Below, in pieces: positions 12,017-21,948 of a DNA stretch of 64,000 nt. The notes beneath the pieces were generated by a model, which worked only from the letters and a program-made list of their open reading frames with translations, was not told where the DNA came from and searched no databases. The position numbers and the translations under genes are program-made. Origin of the DNA: Zelopaecilomyces penicillatus (Eukaryota; Ascomycota; Sordariomycetes; Hypocreales; Pseudodiploosporaceae); NCBI GenBank assembly GCA_005765155.1, contig VCCP01000002.1, positions 3,286,001 to 3,350,000 of the forward strand. The letters run 5' to 3'. How positions within the stretch are numbered: position 1 is the stretch's first letter; each line of letters starts with the position of its first letter.

Positions 12017-13700
12017 GTCTGTTTTGTGACTTGGCGAGACACTGGCGATGTAACCAAGAACATCGGTTAACTCGGATGGCACCACAGGCAGTCGAATCAG
12101 CGAGTGCGCCAAGTGTACAAGTAGAGCAGCGATGATTGTTATTTGTCCTTTTGTCTGTTGTGCGTTCGGTTGCATGCAGTGTTCTGACGAACTACTCTGT
12201 ACGTAACCATTACGACGTGGTGACCTGTGCGGCAACCGCTCTTCAAGGCCGTATTTTTTTTAGAGTAGCGTATAGTCTAACTGATACTACTAGCTACTGT
12301 AAATAATGCTAGATATACAGAAGTGGGTAATACGAAATCCGGGGCGTAATTGCGGTTCATATTATGAAGTGCATTATGTTGGTTACTGACTCGTATATGT
12401 TTTGACTTTGGAAGCCCCTTCGTATAGTGCCTTGATTGAGTGTGATTGTTACTGTAACAGATGGTGGGGTTGGAGGGTATACAGGTCAAAAGTATACGAC
12501 AGGGCACTAAGAAAGCCAGGAGTGTAATAATAGGATGATCGAAAGACGGGCCATTCATAAGCTATCAAATGATGAGACTTGCATCGATAATTCATTGATG
12601 CCATGATTGTATGGTACGATTACGGGGGTATGAGGAATCATTAATCAGTAGGTATAAGGCATTAATCCTGGATGACGCTCCCCTAACAGAAGTGAAACAG
12701 CGAATCAGCAGCACAGCCGATCTACCACCCCAGTTATTGTGTCAGCCATTGGCGCCCGTCGTCTGATGCTAGATGATGACGAAGGAACATACGCGCGTAC
12801 GTGCTCGTGTTGGTTCGCCCAATGGAGGGGTTATATGGAGTACCTACTCAACAGTGATTTATTGAACAAGAATATACATATGAAGTTGTTCAACTGATAG
12901 GTAGGTAGGTACTGGTATTTATTATAGTGCAGGGTATTTTAGGCGGGCAGGTACCTGAATCCTCGTCTCGAGATACCACCTATAGTGATCATTAGTACAG
13001 GTGGGGTGACTCGCGTGCGCGCTCTCTCAGTCAGCTTGGGCTGGAAGTCTGACAAGCTCCAGCACCACAAGCGACAAGAATTCCAGAGAGCTTCCCTTAC
13101 CTTGTCTTCAATTCGCCCCCCCTCACGATTCCATTCCAGCTCTATTTTTTTCATCCATCTCTCTTTTGTCTCTGTCTTCCTTTAGGCTTCTTCCTACTTG
13201 TCAAATTCACCATTCCACTCGCTAATTACATCAACCTGTTTGTGACGGACTCGAAACCGCTGCATGCATTACGTGCATTTGTCTGTGGAACCTCCCTCCC
13301 CCCTCAAAAAAGAAAGCAAAGCCATAGAGTCGGCAGTTGCTTCAGCCGCAAACGTAGGTGTCATCGTTCACACGTCAAACAGTCTTTGGGGGGTTTTGGT
13401 TTTATGCGACGTGCCCAAGCACAAGAAAGCTTCGCCCCGAATGAGAGGCTGATTAGAAGAGCATAACGCCAGCTCAGCTTGGGAACGACTCGGTGGGTTT
13501 GGCCAAGACTACGGCGCTGGCGACGACGATCAAGACTACAAACGACAAAGACGAACGAAAGATAACAACGAGCGAGCTTGCTGAAGCCTTGAAGATAATC
13601 ACGACGGCAGTGTCCTACAATAGAGCGAAACGAGAATTGAACCACACTCTTTATATAACAAAAGCCACCTAGTTGCCGTCTCAACTGTCGAGCGAAACAA
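11788..13700. other. intergenic region between stress protein and GPHR genes
   Basis: No gene recognised. It holds the 3' region of the stress-protein locus, a long GT microsatellite and, from about 13000, the CT-rich upstream region of the GPHR gene. A TAGGTAGGTAGG motif lies at 12901-12912. Confidence 0.6.
11948..12009. repeat. long (GT)n microsatellite
   Basis: About 30 uninterrupted GT units, the longest dinucleotide run in the window, ending in GTATGTATGTG. Alternating purine-pyrimidine tracts of this length can adopt Z-DNA. It lies just 3' of the stress-protein locus. Confidence 0.95.
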
Positions 13701-15410
13701 ATGTGGCCCTTTTCATCATCGTGCGCCGAAGCCGATGTCTGCACCGCGACAAACCCAAACGCCGTGACGACAACGGTAGTCATCTCGGCCATTCCATTCG
13801 CAGCCATCTTCGCCTGCGTAAATGTTCTAGCCGTCAGACATGTGTTCCCGCGACTCAGCCGTGCTGCTCGGGACGATGTCCGCGACGGCGAAGATAACGT
13901 CCTGCCTGCGCATGCGCCAGCGGCACTGCGGGCCATCCACGCCGAGCACGGGGCCAAGAGCTGGCGGCGGCGAGGCGCAGCTTGGGTCTTTGGGACGACG
14001 GTCGCGCTGGCGGCGACGCTGGGTAGTCTGATCATGGCAGAGATTCTTGAGGTGGTGAGCCCGGCGGCGAGGAACCTGGCGCTGCGGGTAACAGTGCCGG
14101 CGCTGTTGTTCATGCTGGTTGTTCTGGTGCCCTGGCTTGAGTGCCGGTCAATTGTGTCGGGGGCAGGGTGGAGCTTCCATCGCACATCGAAGGGGAAGTT
14201 GCCAAAGGTGGCATGGGGTCTGCACTTGACGCTGTTTGGCGGCTGGCTGTTTGTATTTTGGTCCATGGGCGATGTCGTGCCGCGCGCAGAGATTATGATG
14301 CGAACGACGCCCGACCAACTTGCGCGGAAAAGGGGATACGCCGAGGTGTTGACGAGAGCTTGCCTGGAGCGGATAGGGGTCGTGGGAATCGCGCTCATGG
14401 CTCTACTCTCTGGCTTTGCGGCCGTCTCATCACCGTGGCATACGTTTGGCGATGCTGGACTGCCAAGAAGACGACGGCCTCTTACCGATGGAGACGTCAA
14501 CAGGAAACGGGCAGGACTCGAGGCTACGAGTGAGATGCTAGTAACGAAGCGACATAGACTTGAGCATCTTGAGCGATTGGCCGCCAATGGAAGCGCGAAG
14601 AGCTCCGGAGGCGGTGGTGGTGGAGGAGGGTTGATGGGTATGGTGATGGGATCTATTCGTGGTGTGACGGGCGAGGAGGCCGAGATGCGATCACTACGAG
14701 TAGAGATTTCAGGGTTGGAAACAATGGAAGCGAGTCTTTCGTCTAATTTGTCCGTCATGAAGAACCAGCGCGCCGCGACGGTTCGCGCCTCGACTCCGCT
14801 GGGCCGAATGCTTCTCCTACCTTCCTACATCTTCAGCGCATACTGCGTCTATCGGATATTGGCTACGTTTCTAACAACATTTCGACGAGCATCCTCTCCA
14901 TCAGCGAGCTTTGCGAGCAGTGATCCGATCAATAGGTTCCTCGGCCTGCTCGCCCGCCACTGGGACCCCAAACTCGACCAACTAGCCTGGTCACGCATCA
15001 TCAGCTTCGCACTCAGCGGCGTGATCCTCGTCGCGAGCGCCAACAGCGCAGCACAAACATTCCACCTATTTGCCAAATGGATGCCGAAGCGGCTCTCCGG
15101 ACTGCGGCAGCAGGCACAAGCTAACTTGGCACTGGCAGTTGGGCAGATTGCAGCGACATATATCATCTCAGCGAGCTTGATGCTGCGCAGCCAGCTACCC
15201 AACGAGGCGCGGACAGCGGTGGGGGGCGTGCTTCACGGGGCGCTGACGCCGGCATTTGTGGATGGCTGGTTTGAGGGATGGTTTTTGCTGGGGAGTGCGG
15301 TGACTGCGGTGGGGGTGTGGGTAGGGATGAAGTTGTCGCAAGGGGTTGGGGGGTTGGATGAGGAGTGGGATGATTACGATGGGGAGGAAATGGGTGCGAA
15401 GAGGTCTTAG
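13701..15410 (+). CDS. Golgi pH regulator homologue (GPHR/GPR89/GTG family)
   Basis: Intronless gene for 569 residues. GPHR proteins are multi-span membrane proteins of Golgi/ER that act as anion channels keeping Golgi pH acidic; plant homologues were described as GTG abscisic-acid receptors. Membrane segments are visible near residues 24-45 (VVISAIPFAAIFACVNVLAV), 98-118, 126-146, 174-192 and 230-250, and several more lie in the C-terminal half. The best family signature is RKRGYAEVLTRACLERIG followed by VGIALMALLSGFAAVSSPW, matching the conserved block that precedes the large loop. The loop carries a Gly-rich run (eight G) and a predicted helical segment. The C-terminal half, beginning near LLPSYIFSAYCVYRI, corresponds to the ABA_GPCR-type domain and holds three or four hydrophobic helices. 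The C terminus is acidic. Its stop lies 541 bp from the convergent Nudix gene. The long antisense open frame over this gene is a shadow. Confidence 0.87.
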   Translation: MWPFSSSCAEADVCTATNPNAVTTTVVISAIPFAAIFACVNVLAVRHVFPRLSRAARDDVRDGEDNVLPAHAPAALRAIHAEHGAKSWRRRGAAWVFGTTVALAATLGSLIMAEILEVVSPAARNLALRVTVPALLFMLVVLVPWLECRSIVSGAGWSFHRTSKGKLPKVAWGLHLTLFGGWLFVFWSMGDVVPRAEIMMRTTPDQLARKRGYAEVLTRACLERIGVVGIALMALLSGFAAVSSPWHTFGDAGLPRRRRPLTDGDVNRKRAGLEATSEMLVTKRHRLEHLERLAANGSAKSSGGGGGGGGLMGMVMGSIRGVTGEEAEMRSLRVEISGLETMEASLSSNLSVMKNQRAATVRASTPLGRMLLLPSYIFSAYCVYRILATFLTTFRRASSPSASFASSDPINRFLGLLARHWDPKLDQLAWSRIISFALSGVILVASANSAAQTFHLFAKWMPKRLSGLRQQAQANLALAVGQIAATYIISASLMLRSQLPNEARTAVGGVLHGALTPAFVDGWFEGWFLLGSAVTAVGVWVGMKLSQGVGGLDEEWDDYDGEEMGAKRS

Positions 15411-15951
15411 GGGGGTTTAGTTTGTATGATTGCGTGTACTTTTTTGGGTTTGGGTGTAGGATCTGAGCTATGAGGGAGAGAAGAAAATGAGGGAAAGGAG
15501 GGGATGAGATGGGATGTACTTTACAGAGGGATAGGGCGAGAAGGAAGAGGACTATTGTTGCTTCGGCGTTGGGAAATGGGATGGAAAGACTGGTTAGTCA
15601 ATGGAGTCTCATATGTAACGGAATATTTGGGGCTGGCGAGGTATCATATCCTGGTGGATGAAACATAGACGCCGTCAATTCTTGCTAATTCGCCGTTGTT
15701 ACGCTTTATTCTCTTGTGTTAATAAGATGACAATGGTTCACCTTGCTTCCAACTATATCACCGGATATGAGAGGGTTTACTCCATCTTATAGACATGTGC
15801 GAATTATATGTGTTGTGTATCAGTTCCCTTTAGTAATTTACGGTCTTCATCAAAAGTGTGTGTCCTTGTGGATGCGAATATAACCTATTGTGTAACTCTA
15901 TTCTATTAGCGACCTTAGCAATGCCAAATCTAGCAAATACTCTCCTCCTTC
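15411..15951. other. short intergenic region between convergent genes
   Basis: It lies between the stop codons of the GPHR gene (+) and the Nudix gene (-), so it holds their 3' UTRs. Nothing else was recognised. Confidence 0.7.
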
Positions 15952-16749
15952 CTACGCCCTTCTCATCTGTCTCCTCAGGCGAAACCCCTGAAGCAGCGTC
16001 CTCCTCATCCCATCACTCACGAACCCCATCACCGCGCCGCTTTTCACCCCCTCACTCTCAAACATTCCCATCTTTGCTTCCCGCTCTGTTGCCCATGCCC
16101 ACTCGGCGTGTTCTTCTGGCCGCAGAACTATCGCCGCATCTGCCGTGCTCTCCACCTCTGCAAACACAACTACTTTTCCCCACATACGACCTGTTTCTAG
16201 GAACGTCACGACTTGAGCTGGGTCACTAACATCCATCTGAGCATCTTCTAACGCTGGTGTGATTCCCAGCTCCCTCTCGATCTCAGCTGTCAGTGAGCTT
16301 GTTCCGGTGCCTTCTTCTTCTTCTTCTTCTTCTTCTTCTTCATTCTCCTCCTCCTCGGGGAGTAGCATTCCCACACACTGAAGAAGATGACTTGCTCGAA
16401 GGCCCGTCTCCTCCCAGAGCTCACGGGCTGCGGCAGCGAGGACTGTAGCATCATAGTGTGTGTCGACAGAGCCTCCGGGTAGTTCCCATTTAAGCGGGTA
16501 CGAATCCGAAGCGGCACGACGGATCAGCAGCACTTTGTCTTCTGATGGTGGTTCGGGTTGGTTGCCGCTAGGTTGCTGGAACACCATGGCGCCGGCCATG
16601 AGCTTGTGAATATGTGGACGCGTAGACAGAAATACTGAAGGCGACACATTTACACAGCTGAGGCTCGTGGCAAAGGTGAAGTTGAGGGGAGGCCGAGGGC
16701 CATCATCTGCCGCGGCGGTGTGCTGAGAGTGGATGGTAGCAGATGTCAT
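15952..16749 (-). CDS. Nudix hydrolase domain protein
   Basis: Single-exon gene for 265 residues. Nudix enzymes cleave nucleoside diphosphates linked to another moiety; the substrate cannot be predicted here. The Nudix box lies near residues 91-115: the stretch WELPGGSVDTHYD is followed by ARELWEETGL, so the metal-binding REUxEExGU core is intact. The more N-terminal glutamate of the consensus box is not at its usual place; Ala occupies it, with Asp just before, so the box is slightly irregular. Right after the box sits an acidic run of about 16 residues (nearly all Glu), encoded by a CTT/GAA microsatellite. This run is an insertion in a loop and is probably variable in length. A shorter start (MAGAMVFQQ, about residue 51) is possible, since the first ~50 residues show no domain. 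Confidence 0.8.
   Translation of the reverse strand: MTSATIHSQHTAAADDGPRPPLNFTFATSLSCVNVSPSVFLSTRPHIHKLMAGAMVFQQPSGNQPEPPSEDKVLLIRRAASDSYPLKWELPGGSVDTHYDATVLAAAARELWEETGLRASHLLQCVGMLLPEEEENEEEEEEEEEEGTGTSSLTAEIERELGITPALEDAQMDVSDPAQVVTFLETGRMWGKVVVFAEVESTADAAIVLRPEEHAEWAWATEREAKMGMFESEGVKSGAVMGFVSDGMRRTLLQGFRLRRQMRRA
16313..16342. repeat. (TTC/GAA)n microsatellite inside the Nudix gene
   Basis: Ten CTT/TTC units on the plus strand, read as GAA/GAG glutamate codons on the coding minus strand. It keeps the frame. Confidence 0.9.
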
Positions 16750-18430
16750 GGTTTCTTCTGTGATTGGAGTTGGGTGCGCTGTTTTGCGTCTGAATTGTTG
16801 ACTTCTTTACAGCTCTGTGAAAGATTGGGCGTACTCGTCGTTTATGATAACGAGTTGTGTTTGAATGTCAATGAGATAAATGGGGGATGCCGAAAAGAGG
16901 AGGGGCATTCCTAGGATTTGAAAACTAACGGCAAGGACAACACCATAATGCTTGAATATAAAATCATGAATTTCCCAACAAGTTTCAGCAGTACAGGACA
17001 ACTTTTCCGAGGTATTTTTTTTTATACTCTCTGGTGCTTTCCTGAGAAGGGCGTCAATTTATAGCATTGGTTACAGGTTTGTCGTTGTGTCCGCCTACCC
17101 GATACAGCCACCATTTGATGCAATAAATTTGTACATTTACCATCCTCCAGCGCACTACGAATAGGCAGACATTAACAGGATGCACGTAAAATGAAAGCCT
17201 TGAAAATTTTTTAATGGCAGGCATCCATGTAGAATTCGGGGTTTGCAGCCGAGTTGTTTGCTTCGGTTGTTATGTTGGTGCCTAGTCTAACGTCTAGGCT
17301 TCATAGACAAAAGATACAAAACACCAAACACTACTAGTAAAATACTGACGTGTTGTTCAATCACCACAACCACATACCCAAATGCACAATTTCAAGAACC
17401 ACATTTCTAAAGCTGTATATGCACTACATTGTCTCCTAGTCATCCATCTCCCACCTGCATAAAGATTCCTAGGCGTCTGTCTAGAAAGCTTTTCCCTTTT
17501 CCCCTCTGTGTCCTTTGAACATCCTTCCCCAATCCAACCCCCTGGACTAACTAACCTCCCTTTTTGATGCTGCCTACCTACCTATGGAGAGACACACACG
17601 ATTAAACACACACAAATCAGAGCAGGGAAAGAAGAAGGAATGACGCAAACCAAAGGGAATGATTAAAAGAGACCGCGAAAAAGAAGAAGATAAAACACAT
17701 TCCATTTTTTTTGAGTCCATAGATGAATTGTCCACAAGTCCCGCCTCGCCCCTTCTTCTCTCTCACACACACTCTGTCTCCTCCCATGAAGCATCGAGCT
17801 GGTCATCATCATTCCAAAATATAAAAATCTGTATCGTTCAATCATCTCTCCCTCCTTTTGAGTTCCGTCCCGGCATAAACACTTGGGTTTATAAATTAAA
17901 AATGCATCAGACGTTTCCGCCCGTCCACCGCCGTCGTCCTATTCCCCCACCCCCCCAAACACTCATGGCGAAAATTTGGCGCCCATTGAATGCTCAGAGG
18001 GCTCCAAACTGACATACCATCCCGCCGCCCCCATGCCTTGCCGTAGAGATTTGGAAAACCCCCAAAAACGACCAGGATCCCACCAAGAAAACAACCATCT
18101 ATCTTAGTACCAAAGTAACTTGTGCCAAGTCATGGTAAAAGAGTAGCTAATTGTCAGTTGAATGGAGAGATCCGGTAGGTAAAGGGCAATGACAACACCA
18201 GGTCGCACAAGGGCCTACCAGGAGTGTATCGGTTGTTTCCAAGCTGGCAAAGAAAAGCCCATGTTCAAAGCTGGGATCAAACTCGCGAGCCCCCCCGAGG
18301 CAAAGAGTCGGGAGAAAAAAAAAAGGGGACAGAATGTCAGAACTGGATTCGCAGAGCGTATCTTGCGACGGCGTCTCTAGTCATGAAACCGAAAGGAAGG
18401 AAACAGAGAAAGTATACAATCCTGTCATGC
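16750..18430. other. intergenic region upstream of Nudix and downstream of eIF4B genes
   Basis: It holds the promoter of the minus-strand Nudix gene (next to 16750) and the 3' region of the eIF4B gene. A CCTACCTACCTA motif lies at 17574-17585. The open frame at 17659-18012 is low complexity and resembles no family. Nothing else was recognised. Confidence 0.6.
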
Positions 18431-20451
18431 CTAAGGTCGACCAGGGCGACCCTTCTTGTTGGGTACCTTGGTCCAACCGTCGTCTTCCGGTGTCGCCTTT
18501 TCAGCATCACCAGCGGTTGGCGATGTTGGCTGCTGGCCAGGAGAGCCATTGGTACGGGGGGGTCGGCCTCCGTCACGGCCACCATCACGACCACCGCGAG
18601 GTGCTCCTCCGCGGCCACCGCGGGGACCAGGAGGTCCTCGTGGAACACGCTGTTCGTTGGAGGCCGATCTCCAGTTGCCAGCCTCTGCTGCCTTTGCTTT
18701 AGGAGCCGGCGCTGCCTCCTTGACCTCTTTGGTTTCAGCAGGAGTCGCTGTCTCTGTGGATGCACCGTTCTCTTTTGAAGCGGCAGCTTCATCAACCTGT
18801 GCTACCTCCTCCGGCTTAGGCTTGGCTTCTTCAGCCTCCTTGGCCTCAGCAGCAGCCTTCACAGCGGCTTCCTTGGCAATGCGGCGTTCCTCCTTGGCCT
18901 TTTCGTCTGCCTCACGCTTCTCCTGGATAACCTGTAGTTTCTTGTCCTCAATCTCCTTTTCCCTGGCCGCGGTGTCAATGGGACGTGCAGCACCGAATGG
19001 GCTGGCCTTGGCATCAGATCCAGCACCGGAAGCAGCATCTGGTGCCTCCGAAACTGTACGCTTTGCAAGATTCAAACGAGGGCGTCCAACGGGAGCTGGA
19101 GCCGGAGCCGCAGCCACGGGGGATGATGGAGCCTCAGCGCTCTCCGGGGGTGGGGACTTGGCCTCAGCATCTGGGCGCATGCGCTCTCGCCATTGAAAGT
19201 CCTTATCGGCAGCAGTAACAGGACGCTCAGAGCGCTCAGGTCGCTCGGGGCGATCAGCGTACTCCTTACGAGGAGGACGAGAGCCTTCTGTCCTTCCTTC
19301 GCCCCAGGTGGGGGGAGCGTCACGGCGGCTTTCACGACGCGAGTCACTGCGTTCTCCAAGGCCTTCCGCAGGAGCACGGCTGTTGTCGCGGGATCCGGAG
19401 CCAGTTTCCTGCTGTGCCAGAGGAGACAGCGGCCCGCGGCGTTCCCAAGTCATTTCACGAGGAGCTCGGTTCTCGGCGGCAGGATCCCGCGGAGCACGAC
19501 GCTCACCGCCAAAATCAGAAGGCTGGCGACTGCCACCACTTCGTCCAGGCAGATCAGGAAGTGGGCCTCTGCGAGTCCAGTCACTGAGGTCACGGTTAGA
19601 TTCACCTCCTCCTCCTCGGCTATCACCACCGCGAGCTATATGTGCATGTTAGATACGCATTATGCTTACTATAATCATGAGGGGGCAACATACGGGGATC
19701 GGCCACTTTGATCTTGATCATACGACCATCAAAGGATTCTCCATCGAGTTCCAGAGCCTTCTTCAGACCCTCAACGTTGCCGAACTCAACATATCCGAAG
19801 CCCTTGGGACGCATCATCTCCCGATCTTCAATAATTCTGACGCTGACAACGTCGCAGCCATCAAAAAAGCTAGTCACGGACTCGCTTGTGGCATCATAGG
19901 ACAGGTTGCCCAAGTGAGCAGTATAGGGAGGCTTATCGGGTATCGCGCTGGGGACGAATTCACGAACAGAATAGCCTGACGATATTAATTGGTCTGTCGG
20001 GATGTCAAGGAGAATAGGTGTTCAAAAATACCTCGATCTTGCCAAGACGACATGCTGGCGCCGCCGCTGCGGGCCGTGTCTCGCGAGGGAAGCTGCTGAG
20101 TGCCTACATTTTGTGGTCAGAAAGGTGTGGCCACAGATGGATGGGAGCAGGCGAGCATACCATAATTTTCTTCGACCTCGTCGGCCCAAGAACCTCCTGC
20201 GGGGAGACCTTTTTTTCACAAGTTAGCATTGCTGTCCGAGGGGTCGACTGCTTTGGTGGGGTGACATGTTGCGACTAGAGTGCGACATCATCGAGGAGGG
20301 GTGGTAGATAAGGCGGGCAGCGGGACTCACCATCAGACAGAAAGTCCCCCAGGGACATCTTCTGCGTTTCCTTCTTCTTGGGAGCTATTCACACAACAAG
20401 GTCAGAGAACGAGACGGCTTGCAAAGAGGGCCAGACTGGCGACGAACCCAT
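18431..20451 (-). CDS. TIF3: translation initiation factor eIF4B
   Basis: eIF4B stimulates the RNA helicase eIF4A and mRNA recruitment to the 40S subunit. Six exons (minus strand): 20451-20448, 20384-20331, 20196-20161 (or 20208-20161), 20103-20032, 19975-19694 and 19635-18431, giving 550 or 554 residues. The first exon contributes only ATGG; splicing creates MAPKKKETQKMSLGDFL, a typical fungal eIF4B N terminus. The start context is GCCACCATGG. Next comes GGSWADEVEENYG, then an RRM at about residues 72-146 with a RNP2-like element (AHLGNL) and RNP1 (KGFGYVEF). After it come Arg/Gly/Glu-rich disorder, repeated RPERSERP-like stretches, a long Glu/Lys/Ala-rich region likely to be helical (about residues 320-410), and a C-terminal Gly-Arg-rich segment ending DDGWTKVPNKKGRPGRP. 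Introns are 57-127 nt. Two acceptors 12 nt apart for exon 3 both keep the frame. Confidence 0.9.
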
Positions 20452-21163
20452 GGTGGCGGTTGGGTAGCACCGCGCAACGATTCCGAGACCGATGCGCGCG
20501 GACGAAAATAGAGTGCGAGAGAGCTGATGTGGGCAGCTCTGGGTGCGGCACGACTTTTTCGAGTCGAATCTGAGCGTGGAAGAGCGAGACGCCAGGTGCA
20601 GATCCGGATTGGCGAGGGTTTCGAGGCGGTCGTGAATGCGTTGCTGGCCCCGACGAGCGTTTGCCGAGTCTGGGGTTAACGAGGCGAAATTTGCTCGCCC
20701 GTGGAAAAAAAGACGGGCGTTTGTGAGGGTTGCCTTCAATTTTCGCCCATTCGAGAGTGGGAAGCGCTAGGCCCGTTGTGGCCTAGCTACAAATAGGCTC
20801 CGTTTACCGGTTTTCAGTCTGTGCTTCGTCTGGCGATGCCTGTTTTCTGCTGACTGCAACTCGAAATCTCCAAAATAAACCACCCAGCAGCAGGGCTAGC
20901 GTACCATGTTCGGCATCACTACCATCACTACGTGAACGAAGAAGGCACTGTAGTGGCTTGTAGCCGACGCACTACCCTTTCCTCAGCTGTAGAATTCTCG
21001 CTTAGGACGCTTGTATCCATAGTCTATTGTGTATTATAACTCGTTTAATCCCCCTTTCTTCACGGGTTATCGCGGAAACGCAGCCTACATCAACTTTTCT
21101 TCTGCCTTTTCATCTGTAATTTATCCTATTTTACTACCATATAAACCCCTTCACGAACACACC
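20452..21163. promoter_or_regulatory. shared upstream region of divergent eIF4B and Tim17-like genes
   Basis: The start codons of two divergent genes are 712 bp apart, so both promoters lie here. The part near 21020-21160 is CT-rich on the plus strand. No specific binding site could be assigned. Confidence 0.5.
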
Positions 21164-21948
21164 ATGGCGGAAACTCGTGAACCCCCCTCTGAAGTGGTGC
21201 CGCAGCGCAAGAAGCGCGGACTGATGCCGCCAGAGGTCATGGAGCTGATTGTTCCCCCCCTCAAGGTCGGAACATGGTCAGGTATGTCCAATATTCTCTC
21301 AACTTACAATAGATAATAACGATGGAAACTTCTTTAGGTGCTGTTGGCGCGATGGTTGGTGTCGGCGCTTCTATTGCTCGAGATACGAACCCAGTTGTCA
21401 GTGGTATCGTGGGCGGTGCCCGGTGGTTTACGCTCGGAGGAAGCTACTGGTGTAAGTCGTCTCCCAAAACTCAAAGGAGCATGACTGTTTGCTAATAATT
21501 CTTCAAGTTGCTAGGACTGTGACGATAAGAGCTTGGGGTGACGAGGCACAGCTACGGCCGGTGGATAAGACAATGGCCAGCGCCATAGCCGGTTCGGCCG
21601 CCGGCGCAGTGGCGGGCTTAGGCCGTAAGTTTAAGTTGTATCATATGAAAAGGCCTTCATTTACTCACATCTGATGCAGGCGGCCCTTCAAACATTTTGC
21701 CTTTTATCGCCCTTTGGGGCGCAATCGGTGCTGGTGGGCAGGCAATTGCCAATCATGTTGCTACCAGTGAAACCAAAGTCAAAGATGAAAACGACAGCTG
21801 GATGCGGTCCAAGTGGAGTCCGTTGAAGAAGCTCACGGATGCAGAGTACGTTGAATTGATGAATGAGAAAATTCTGGCAGTTGAGGTTGATATTGCGCTC
21901 ATCGATGATCGAATAGCAGAGTTGAGAGCATCAGACAAGAAGGGCTAG
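21164..21948 (+). CDS. small Tim17/22-like glycine-rich membrane protein, fungal
   Basis: Four exons (21164-21281, 21338-21451, 21508-21624, 21680-21948) give 205 residues; all phases match and introns are 55-56 nt. After a charged N terminus (PQRKKRGLMPPEVMELI), four weakly hydrophobic Gly/Ala-rich segments follow. Examples are GAVGAMVGVGASIARDTNPVV, VGGARWFTLGGSYW, ASAIAGSAAGAVAGLG and FIALWGAIGAGGQAIANHV. Glycine-zipper segments and the spacing are like Tim17/Tim22/Tim23-type mitochondrial inner-membrane proteins, which is why I name that family, but I do not recognise a named orthologue. The C terminus is soluble and helical (SKWSPLKKLTDAEYVELMNEKIL...IDDRIAEL), a feature I believe is conserved in fungal members. 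Mitochondrial location is inference. Confidence 0.6.

Noticed and set aside
13361..14758. 465-codon open frame on the minus strand over the GPHR gene
   Set aside because: It mirrors the codon bias of the plus-strand gene, has no recognisable domain, and overlaps a clear membrane protein gene.
18240..18300. Possible tRNA 3' half (GGGATCAAACTC)
   Set aside because: No matching acceptor stem, anticodon arm or A box could be built around it.
18456..19196. 246-codon plus-strand open frame with Ala/Ser-rich translation
   Set aside because: Antisense shadow of the Glu/Lys/Ala-rich part of eIF4B.
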